From Candidatus Rifleibacterium amylolyticum (lineage in GTDB: Bacteria > Muiribacteriota > Ozemobacteria > Ozemobacterales > Ozemobacteraceae): DNA of 64,000 nucleotides. Below the pieces are notes generated by a model that worked only from the letters and a program-made list of their open reading frames with translations, was not told the origin of the DNA and did no database searches. Location of the stretch: assembly GCA_009917695.1 (NCBI GenBank), contig JAACJG010000009.1:186001-250000 (forward strand). The letters are read 5' to 3'. Of the stretch, positions 26,475-33,848 are shown one piece after another. The position numbers and the translations under genes are program-made. Every line of letters begins with the position of its first letter. The first letter of the stretch is position 1.

Positions 26475-29325
26475 AGCCAGAAAAACATTCACCAGCAACA
26501 ACCGCTCACATAGTAGCAGGCTGCTGGCAATCTGGCTTTTTCTGATTGTCTTGCCGGCACTGGTTCTTATGGTTTCTTTCGATCACATTCTCAAAGAGAG
26601 CGAAGGATATATACTAGACCGCCTGAAAATAAGAATGCTGCAGGAGATGAATGATTTTCGCAGCAAACTCAGCTTTGGACACATGCTCGAATTGAAAATG
26701 CGGGATCAATCTGACGAATTTGCCCGAGACAGTTCTGATGCCAGCAGCTTGGCAGCAATTGTCAGTGATAGAGTACAGATTCCTGTAAGCGCGGTTTTTT
26801 ATTTAAATCCAGAAACAGAAGACCTCTCGTATTATCTGGCAGAATCTGTCAAGCCGACATTTTCAATGGTTTCACATACCATGCTGCGCAACTACCTGCA
26901 AAGCCTGATAAAAAAGAATAGAGCTTCACCAGATGACAATGATTACAGCAGATGGAAAGGCTCATCAAAATTCTCAAGAAGTATTAAATATTTTCGCAAT
27001 CTGTTCAACGCTGCCGGGGAAATTGAACTTCAGCTTAATCGAGTGGTACGGTCGTATTCTGGCAATGCTGAACTTGGACGATTGCTTTTTTTTGCGATTC
27101 CGCTTGCAGATTCAGGTTCCGCCATAGTTGTTTTCAGAGAAATTGACATTTCTCTGCAACAGCTCGCCAGCCATGCAAAAACCAGCAACCTGTTTTCTGA
27201 TCTGCAACGAGGTTTTGCAATGTCGACAGAAGGCAGACAGGCTGTTTATATGCTTGGCAATGAAATGCAACATTTCAACCGCAAGCAAGATGGCACAATA
27301 ATATTAAGTGCAGTAGCGCCTGAAGAATTTCTTCTGCGCCGCGTCTCCAAAGGCACGCTGGTACCGATCATGCTGACAGAAACTCTTGAAAATCTGCCCC
27401 TGATACAGATTACCGCACCCATGTCATCGCAGCAGCACCCCCTGCGAAAAATCACCGGGCAAGCAGAAAAAGCGGCTCTTCTGCTGGTGCTGCTCTCTTC
27501 TGTAGTTCTACTGCGTATTTATCTGTTCGGCTACGGTAGCGGCCTCAGAATTCGCAGCCGTCTGTTGATCTGCGTTATTGGTGCTTCGATTTTGCCCTTC
27601 TCGACCTTCCTTGCCGGGTTAGCCTACCACGAGCATTTTGCCGGAGAACTCGAAAAGTCAGAGATAGACCAATATCTCAATCTACAACAGGACTTCCTCA
27701 ATAAATCGCTCAATGCCAGAATAGATTTTGAAGAACGCAAAATGACCGAACTCGCAGAAATCCTGGGAAGACTGAGCTGGGATGAAGCCGATCAGTATCT
27801 TGCTCGCTGGATAAAAAACAGTGTCGCAGCGCTCATTCTGTACAGCCAGGATGAGCGCGAAAAAACCTACACCACTGATCCCAACGAAAAGCTAAACGCT
27901 ACTGAGCTCAGCATGAAAACTATCAGCTTCATGTCGATCAGAAATGCTATCAGACCTCTTTCTGAAACGCCACAAGGCTCTGATGGAAGTGTCGGCGCCA
28001 TGAATATTAGAATCAAAGGGCTCGGGATAATCCTGGAAAACGTCGGGCGACTACAGGAGACCATTTCTGATAAAGCAGTCACACTGTTTTCAGCGTTTCC
28101 TGTCTTTGCTGAGAACAGGCGTTTCGACAAACCCAGGTCAATTATTTTAATCAAATATTACACTGCTGACATTATTCATGACTTTTTAAAAACCTATCCT
28201 GAATTCCTTAAAAACGAAATCAAGGGCAGATATCGCGTAAGAAGCTGTTTTATTCCAATCAGACAAGCATTCAGACTTCCACCAGAACACGATGCCATCT
28301 GTAGCTCTGGTTTTTCGCCTGCCAGATGGTCACATCTTGCCCGCCAAGTTCTGAACAGTCGATCAACTGCATTCTGGTCAGATGAAAATTCTGCGGCTGT
28401 TGCCGGTTTTCATAACCGCCTGCAATGCATAATAATTCACACCTCAGAACGTTCCGACACCACTGCTTCGCCCGTTGGCGCAGTATTTTTGCCAGCGCTG
28501 CTCTATTTTCTGCTGATGGTGGCAACCACTGTCGTATTTATTGCAAAAATTCTCATAGATCCAATAGATATGCTCAAGCAGGGGGCCGACCTGGTTGCTG
28601 CTGGCAAATACCAGCAGCATATTGAATTGCAATCAGGCGATGAATTCGAACCCCTCGCCAGTTCTTTTAATGAAATGGCTGCCGGCCTCTATCAGCGAGA
28701 ACTTCTCACAAGCTATGTTTCGCAGGATGTTATCGATGAGGTCAGCAGCGACATAACTCTTTTACCAGGCGGAGAGCGAGTTGAAGCCAGTGTTGTATTT
28801 TGTTCTTTAAGCGGGTTTAAGGAGCTAAGCCTGTCATCGAGCCCTGAAGAAATAGTAACGAAGCTTGGTCGGCTCATTGAAATAGCCGATAATGCTGCTG
28901 TCAAACATGGTGGCGTCATGGACAAACTGATTGAAGATACTGTCATGCTTGTGTTCAGACAGCGCAGCAGCGACAAGAATTATGCAATTGCGGCCTGCCG
29001 GGCTGCACTCGATATCAATCGGGCTTTTGCAGACACAGACAAATCGGTCAAGGTTGCGACAGGCATAGCTTCAGGCTCAGCGGTTTCCGGCAAGATCGGC
29101 TCAAAAACAGGCAAACTCGACTTCACACTGATCGGCAACCCGGTCAATCTGGCCGCACGCCTCAAGGTACAGGCACACAAAGCAGACAACACCGGAATCA
29201 TCGTCTGTCCGGCCACGATCAGACTACTTAAAGGTCAGGCACGTCTGCGTTTTATCGAACGTACAGAAATAAAGGGAAGGTCGCGAACCTTCCCTCTTTA
29301 TGAGCTTTTAGAGCTGCGAGACTGA
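26467..29325 (+). CDS. membrane class III nucleotide cyclase, nucleotide-binding (C2-like) half
   Basis: 952 aa with the same plan as its upstream neighbour: hydrophobic segments at about 17-36, 336-354, 366-387 and 676-697, two outside regions, HAMP (about 698-750) and a cyclase domain (about 770-945). Here the first metal Asp is Ser780 (VFCSLSGF), while Lys820, Asp824, the adenine-contacting Asp885 (KLDFTLIG), Asn894 and Arg898 (VNLAARL) are all kept. It therefore lacks what the neighbour has and has what the neighbour lacks. The two probably arose by duplication and act together; adenylate rather than guanylate is suggested by Lys820/Asp885. Confidence 0.88.
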   Translation: MTEARKTFTSNNRSHSSRLLAIWLFLIVLPALVLMVSFDHILKESEGYILDRLKIRMLQEMNDFRSKLSFGHMLELKMRDQSDEFARDSSDASSLAAIVSDRVQIPVSAVFYLNPETEDLSYYLAESVKPTFSMVSHTMLRNYLQSLIKKNRASPDDNDYSRWKGSSKFSRSIKYFRNLFNAAGEIELQLNRVVRSYSGNAELGRLLFFAIPLADSGSAIVVFREIDISLQQLASHAKTSNLFSDLQRGFAMSTEGRQAVYMLGNEMQHFNRKQDGTIILSAVAPEEFLLRRVSKGTLVPIMLTETLENLPLIQITAPMSSQQHPLRKITGQAEKAALLLVLLSSVVLLRIYLFGYGSGLRIRSRLLICVIGASILPFSTFLAGLAYHEHFAGELEKSEIDQYLNLQQDFLNKSLNARIDFEERKMTELAEILGRLSWDEADQYLARWIKNSVAALILYSQDEREKTYTTDPNEKLNATELSMKTISFMSIRNAIRPLSETPQGSDGSVGAMNIRIKGLGIILENVGRLQETISDKAVTLFSAFPVFAENRRFDKPRSIILIKYYTADIIHDFLKTYPEFLKNEIKGRYRVRSCFIPIRQAFRLPPEHDAICSSGFSPARWSHLARQVLNSRSTAFWSDENSAAVAGFHNRLQCIIIHTSERSDTTASPVGAVFLPALLYFLLMVATTVVFIAKILIDPIDMLKQGADLVAAGKYQQHIELQSGDEFEPLASSFNEMAAGLYQRELLTSYVSQDVIDEVSSDITLLPGGERVEASVVFCSLSGFKELSLSSSPEEIVTKLGRLIEIADNAAVKHGGVMDKLIEDTVMLVFRQRSSDKNYAIAACRAALDINRAFADTDKSVKVATGIASGSAVSGKIGSKTGKLDFTLIGNPVNLAARLKVQAHKADNTGIIVCPATIRLLKGQARLRFIERTEIKGRSRTFPLYELLELRD

Positions 29326-29328
29326 GCT

Positions 29329-30303
29329 TTACCAGCCCAGTATATAGGCAAAAATCAGCGGTGCAACTATTGTCGCGTCTGACTCGACGATGTATTTAGG
29401 TGTATTGATGTCGAGCTTGCCCCAGGTGATTTTTTCGTTGGGAACCGCACCAGAGTATGAGCCATAACTGGTGGTCGAATCAGAAATCTGGCAGAAATAG
29501 CTCCAGAACGGAATCTTTTCCATTTCGAGATCCTGATAGAGCATGGGCACGACGCAGATCGGGAAATCACCGGCAATACCGCCGCCAATCTGGAAAAATC
29601 CAACGCCTTTACCAGATGAATTCTTGATATACCAGTCTGCCAGCCACATCATGTATTCAATGCCGCTCTTCATGGTCGAAGGCTTGAGATCACCCTTGAT
29701 GCAGTAAGAAGCGAAGATGTTGCCCATGGTCGAGTCTTCCCAGCCGGGTACGATGATTGGCAGGTTCTTCTGGGCGGCTGCCAGCATCCAGCTGTTCTTC
29801 GGATCGATCTCGTAATACTGCTCGAGCACGCCCGAAAGCAGCATCTTGTACATATACTCGTGCGGGAAATAACGTTCGCCCTTGCTTTCAGCGTCCTTCC
29901 AGATTTTGAAGATATGCGCCTGCAGGCGTCTGAAAGCTTCTTCTTCGGGGATGCAGGTGTCGGTAACCCGGTTCAGGCCCTTTTCCAGCAGATCCCACTC
30001 ATCTTTAGGAGTCAGGTCGCGATAATGTGGAACGCGGCGATAATGGTTGTGAGCGACCAGGTTCATGATGTCTTCTTCGAGGTTAGCGCCAGTGCACGAA
30101 ATGATAGCGATCTTGTCCTGCCTGATCATTTCGGCAAGCGATTTGCCGAGCTCGGCCGTACTCATGGCGCCTGCCAGCGTTACCATCATTTTTCCGCCTT
30201 CTTTGAGATGCAGGCAATAGCCTTTGGCAGCGTCGACCAGGGCGGCCGAGTTGAAATGCAGGTAATGTTCTTCGATGAACGAGGTTATCGTGCTATGAGT
30301 CAT
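29329..30303 (-). CDS. deoxyhypusine-synthase family protein
   Basis: 324 aa, ribosome site AGGAGA. Matches the DHS fold: MVTLAGAMSTAELGKSLAEMI, IISCTGANLEEDI, and the catalytic-lysine motif TWGKLD with Lys296, the residue that carries the aminobutyl intermediate in true DHS. QIGGGIAGDFPICVVPM and DSTTSYGSYSGA also fit. Bacteria lack eIF5A, so the acceptor is something else; bacterial homologues have been linked to homospermidine-type polyamine synthesis. The NAD-dependent transfer from spermidine is inferred. Single gene, convergent with the cyclase pair. Confidence 0.88.
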   Translation of the reverse strand: MTHSTITSFIEEHYLHFNSAALVDAAKGYCLHLKEGGKMMVTLAGAMSTAELGKSLAEMIRQDKIAIISCTGANLEEDIMNLVAHNHYRRVPHYRDLTPKDEWDLLEKGLNRVTDTCIPEEEAFRRLQAHIFKIWKDAESKGERYFPHEYMYKMLLSGVLEQYYEIDPKNSWMLAAAQKNLPIIVPGWEDSTMGNIFASYCIKGDLKPSTMKSGIEYMMWLADWYIKNSSGKGVGFFQIGGGIAGDFPICVVPMLYQDLEMEKIPFWSYFCQISDSTTSYGSYSGAVPNEKITWGKLDINTPKYIVESDATIVAPLIFAYILGW

Positions 30304-30392
30304 GGCAATCTCCTGTTTTCGCGGATCGCGATGTTATTGCTGTAAAATACTCCATAACCGCTGACAAATCAACCGCAGATCGAAGATCGATT

Positions 30393-30428
30393 ACGATCAC
30401 GATTACGAAAACGATCACGATTACAAAT
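30393..30428. repeat. two-copy 18-bp tandem repeat
   Basis: ACGATCACGATTACGAAA (30393-30410) is followed directly by a near-copy (30411-30428, ending ACAAAT). Low-complexity CGAT/CGATTA sequence continues on the left. It lies in the divergent promoter region between the DHS homologue and the ABC transporter. Confidence 0.7.
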
Positions 30429-30472
30429 ACGCGAAAGAGAAATCTTTTGCAAGCTTGCGTTATCAGAGGTTG

Positions 30473-31495
30473 ATGAGTAATATGCCTAATATGAACGAAC
30501 GGCAGCAGGAATACGCAATTGTTACGCGTGCGCTTAATCGCGAATTCAGAGTCAGACTGAAAGCCGAAGGACTGGCCGCCAGTCTGCGCAATTTTTTCGC
30601 GCCGCAACATAAGACAGTTAACGCAGTAAATGATCTCGACATGCAGATCGGCGCCGGCGAAATAGTTGGCTTTCTCGGGCCCAACGGGGCCGGCAAAACA
30701 ACCACCCTCAAAATGCTTTCGGGGCTGCTCGTGCCAACTTCAGGCAGCATCGACGTTCTCGGCTACACTCCGTTCAGTCGCGACCATGCCTTTCTGCGCC
30801 ACATTTCGCTGGTCATGGGGCAGAAGCAGAACCTCTGGTGGGATCTGCCGCCGGTCGAAACTTTCGCAATACATCGCCGGATCTATGGCCTTACTGACCA
30901 ACAGTATGCCGAGCGCACAAAAGAGCTCATCGATATGCTCGAAATCTCTGACTGCCTGGAAACCCAGACACGCAAGCTCTCGCTTGGCCAGCGCATGCGC
31001 TGCGAGCTCGCCGTGTCGCTTTTGCATCAACCGAAAATACTCTTTCTCGACGAACCGACGATCGGTCTCGACATTCTGATGCAGAAAAAAATTCGCAGTT
31101 TTCTGCTCGATTATCACCGCCGCTTCAAGCCGACGATACTGCTGACATCACATTATATGGACGACGTGGCGGCGCTGGCGCAGCGGGTTATCGTCATAGA
31201 TCGCGGCAACAAGGTATTTGACGGGTATCTCAGTGATCTCACCCATAAGCTGCATCCCGAAAAAATTGTATCAGTAGTATTAAACAACGGGAATTTTATC
31301 TGCAATCCCGAAGAGGGCTGCCGCCTGATCCATCAGGACGGACAGCATTATCGCCTGCTCGTCGAACGCAATCGGGTTCCTGAAATCGCTGCCAGACTTT
31401 ACGCAACCGGCAATATCGCTGATCTGACCATCGAAGATCCACCACTCGAAGATATTATCGGTCAGCTTTTTACAGCTGAAACCCGGAACAGCTGA
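30473..31495 (+). CDS. ABC-2 type exporter ATP-binding protein
   Basis: About 340 aa. Walker A GPNGAGKTTT, Q-loop VMGQKQNLWWDLPP, signature LSLGQRMRCELA, Walker B ILFLDEPTIGLD and switch His in LLTSHYMDD. The extended N-terminus (ALNREFRVRLKAEGL...SLRNFFAPQ) and the LGQRMR signature mark the group of ATPases that pair with two unlike ABC-2 permeases, as here. Energises export of an unknown substrate. The start could be the ATG at 30473, 30482 or 30491; AGAGG lies just upstream of the first. Confidence 0.92.
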   Translation: MSNMPNMNERQQEYAIVTRALNREFRVRLKAEGLAASLRNFFAPQHKTVNAVNDLDMQIGAGEIVGFLGPNGAGKTTTLKMLSGLLVPTSGSIDVLGYTPFSRDHAFLRHISLVMGQKQNLWWDLPPVETFAIHRRIYGLTDQQYAERTKELIDMLEISDCLETQTRKLSLGQRMRCELAVSLLHQPKILFLDEPTIGLDILMQKKIRSFLLDYHRRFKPTILLTSHYMDDVAALAQRVIVIDRGNKVFDGYLSDLTHKLHPEKIVSVVLNNGNFICNPEEGCRLIHQDGQHYRLLVERNRVPEIAARLYATGNIADLTIEDPPLEDIIGQLFTAETRNS

Positions 31496-31497
31496 GC

Positions 31498-32307
31498 ATG
31501 AACATCTTTGCAGCCGGCGGTAAACTCGCGGTTCTCGCGGCATATTTCAAGATAATTCTCACCTACCGCGGCATGCTGCTGATTCATGGTCTGAGGCTGT
31601 TATTGCTGCCGATGGTTCTGGCTTCAGCCTGGCTGTCGATCGAAAAAGCGCCAGGCAACCCGTACACTGATTCAGATTATCTGCTGTATTATCTTCTCGT
31701 ACCGCTGATCATGAATCTTACTGACAGCCGTATCGTCTTTAAATTCTCGCTGGCAGTAAAAGATGGATCTCTCAATCGCGAGCTGCTCAAGCCCTTTCCG
31801 CCACTGCTTGGCTACCTGCTCGAAAGCATCGCTAACAACACAATGCAGCTTCTTTATCTGATCCCGTTCAGCTTCGCGTTCTGGCTGTTTGTGCGTGATC
31901 GAATCGTTCTCGCCCATCTTCAGCCTTCTCTGCTGATCTTTTTTGTGGCAGCGATACTGATCGGCTGGCTGGCCCGCCTCGCAGTTTCGGGCTCGATTGC
32001 ACTGCTGAGCTTCTGGATCGAAGACGTTACCACGCTCAATCTTATTCTCAACGGCGGAATCTGGGCTCTACTCGGCGGCATGATCGTGCCGGTAGCAACA
32101 TTTCCCGAACGAATACGCTACATCGCAGAGCTTCTGCCATATCGTTATATGCTGAGCTTTCCGATCGAAATCTTCAGCGGACGACTGTCGACACCTGAGA
32201 TTTATCAGGGCTTTGCGACCGCTCTGCTATGGATAATCGTTTTCTCGGTGATCATGCGTATCATCTGGAAATGCGGACTGAAAACCTACACGGCATACGG
32301 AGGGTAA
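31498..32307 (+). CDS. ABC-2 type exporter permease, first subunit
   Basis: 269 aa with six hydrophobic segments and the ABC-2 permease pattern (VKDGSLNRELLKPFPPLLGYLLES coupling region, GGMIVPVATFPERIRYIAELLPYRYMLSFP near residues 196-220). Starts 2 nt after the ATPase stop. Partner of the ATPase and of the permease at 32492. The following 184 bp hold an inverted-repeat element that separates the two permease genes. Confidence 0.88.
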   Translation: MNIFAAGGKLAVLAAYFKIILTYRGMLLIHGLRLLLLPMVLASAWLSIEKAPGNPYTDSDYLLYYLLVPLIMNLTDSRIVFKFSLAVKDGSLNRELLKPFPPLLGYLLESIANNTMQLLYLIPFSFAFWLFVRDRIVLAHLQPSLLIFFVAAILIGWLARLAVSGSIALLSFWIEDVTTLNLILNGGIWALLGGMIVPVATFPERIRYIAELLPYRYMLSFPIEIFSGRLSTPEIYQGFATALLWIIVFSVIMRIIWKCGLKTYTAYGG

Positions 32308-32324
32308 GCAGAAATGCAATGACG

Positions 32325-32466
32325 CGCACAAAGTCTCCAAGCCACGAAGAGCATAATATCAGGCAAAAGATTAAAGAATTATTTTGCTATATAATCTCTG
32401 ACTGCCAATGCAGTATGCTGTTACTGCAATTTATATCTCTTCTTTGTGTCTCTGTGCCTTTGTGCG
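32325..32466. mobile_element. MITE-like element with 26-bp imperfect terminal inverted repeats
   Basis: The left end (32325-32350) and the reverse complement of the right end (from 32466 inwards) agree at 20 of 26 positions, beginning CGCACAAAG in both; total length about 142 bp, AT-rich core, no coding capacity. A further copy of the end sequence lies at 23161-23190. It sits between two permease genes of one transporter, so it is probably an insertion into an operon. Target duplication was not identified. Confidence 0.6.
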
Positions 32467-32491
32467 ATACCTGGTGTTCGAGCACGATATT

Positions 32492-33277
32492 ATGAGACAG
32501 ATGGCGATAATAGTAAATCTCTGGAAGGCGACGGTGATCCAGGCAATGGAATACCGTGCCAGCTTTGTGTTTGCGATCGTCGCCAATTTTTTTGACTTTA
32601 TATTCGGATTGCTGCAGTATCTCGTCTTTTTTACTGCGGCAAAAAGCATCGCCGGCTGGGAAGCAGACCACATGCTGGTGCTTTATGGCGTTTTCATGCT
32701 GGTGTTCGCCCTGCATTTCATTCTGCTCTACCCAAATCTGGTGGCGATGGGTGACATGGTTAATTCAGGCAATCTCGATCTTCTCTTGACCAAGCCGGTA
32801 GACTCTCAGCTGATAATATCTTTTCGCAGAATATCGCTCGAAGAGCTTGGCAGTATAGGTACGGCGACCATTTTGCTTGGCTGGCTGCTTTATCGTGGCG
32901 TCATCGTCTTCGATATCGGCAACTTTCTGCTGTTTGGTGTGAGTATGGTATCTTCGCTGCTGCTGGTATATTGCGTCTTTGTTCTGCTGATATGCCTGGC
33001 GGTCATCATGGAAAGGCTGGATAACATGTCGCAGCTTCTCTGGTCGCTGTTTGCGCTGTGCCGTTATCCGGTCGACATCTATCCAGATCGTATCAGATAC
33101 GCCTTTATGAGTTTTCTGCCGGTTGCTTTTATCGCCACGATACCGGCATCAGCCCTGCTCGGGCGAAGCGACAGCGCCACAGTCTGGCATGGCTTTGCCA
33201 TGGCAGTTGTGGCTGTGCTTTTCTGCAGCTGGTTATGGCGACGGGCGATAGGAGCCTATACTTCCGCTGGCGGCTAA
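32492..33277 (+). CDS. ABC-2 type exporter permease, second subunit
   Basis: About 261 aa, six hydrophobic segments. NLDLLLTKPVDSQLIISFRRISLEELGS is the cytoplasmic coupling loop of this permease family, and YPVDIYPDRIRYAFMSFLPVAFIATIPASALLG is its conserved C-terminal motif. The start is placed at the ATG at 32492 because an earlier in-frame start would read through the inverted-repeat element; the ATG at 32501 is also possible. The ribosome site is poor. Forms the transporter with 30473 and 31498 products. Confidence 0.86.
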   Translation: MRQMAIIVNLWKATVIQAMEYRASFVFAIVANFFDFIFGLLQYLVFFTAAKSIAGWEADHMLVLYGVFMLVFALHFILLYPNLVAMGDMVNSGNLDLLLTKPVDSQLIISFRRISLEELGSIGTATILLGWLLYRGVIVFDIGNFLLFGVSMVSSLLLVYCVFVLLICLAVIMERLDNMSQLLWSLFALCRYPVDIYPDRIRYAFMSFLPVAFIATIPASALLGRSDSATVWHGFAMAVVAVLFCSWLWRRAIGAYTSAGG

Positions 33278-33284
33278 CCCTTGC

Positions 33285-33728
33285 CTATTCGCTTTTTTTA
33301 CTGAGGGCTTCGGCCCGGGCCTTGAGATTGTCGGGCAGAACGGGAGTCCAGCGAAGTTTAAGCAGATTGCCTTCATGCTTGCCCTCGACGTAGTAATGGC
33401 GACGAATCTCGATTTTAATGTCATCTTCGTTAACGGTGCAAAGATAACCATAGCGATTACACATGCTTTTTAGAAAGTTGTTTACCTGATCCTTGCTGGT
33501 TCCAACATTGATATCACAGATTCCGGCCAGCTCATACTCCGCTGAAGTTGAACGTTCGGCAAAAGGCGGCATATCGAGATAACGCATGTTGGAGCCATCA
33601 TAGAGCCGTATGTAATACTTCTGGTTGAACCACTGATTACCAAAGTAAACTCCCACAAGACCTATGATAACGACAAGCAGGAGTACCAGACCGGCCATAC
33701 CAGTCCTGCTGCAAGAATTAGCTTTCAT
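33285..33728 (-). CDS. single-pass membrane protein of unknown function
   Basis: 147 aa from the ATG at 33728, which follows GGAAGAGG; an upstream in-frame ATG would add an unlikely Gly/Arg run. One hydrophobic helix at about residues 11-32 (GLVLLLVVIIGLVGVYFG), then an extracytoplasmic domain of about 110 residues with two Cys in ICDINVG and MCNRYGYLC that could form disulfides. No family recognised. Lies downstream of the pullulanase gene on the same strand, but a terminator separates them. Confidence 0.68.
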   Translation of the reverse strand: MKANSCSRTGMAGLVLLLVVIIGLVGVYFGNQWFNQKYYIRLYDGSNMRYLDMPPFAERSTSAEYELAGICDINVGTSKDQVNNFLKSMCNRYGYLCTVNEDDIKIEIRRHYYVEGKHEGNLLKLRWTPVLPDNLKARAEALSKKSE

Positions 33729-33801
33729 ACCTCTTCCTCCACCTCTAGTGAACTGCTGCATCTATCGTCGGCCGGCATACTTTTGTTAACCTTTGCCGTA
33801 A

Positions 33802-33835
33802 GAAAAAGCGGCTTTCTGCTGAACAGAAAGCCGCT
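33802..33835 (-). terminator. rho-independent terminator of the pullulanase gene
   Basis: Perfect 12-bp stem: AGCGGCTTTCTG (33807-33818) and its complement (33824-33835) with a 5-nt loop; reading on the minus strand it ends in TTTTTCTT. About 14 nt after the gene's stop. Confidence 0.93.
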
Positions 33836-33848
33836 GCCTTAATGACTG

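Noticed and set aside
30380-30428. CRISPR-like short tandem repeats before the ABC transporter
   Set aside because: The units abut with no spacers and there are only two copies; this is a plain tandem repeat, not an array.
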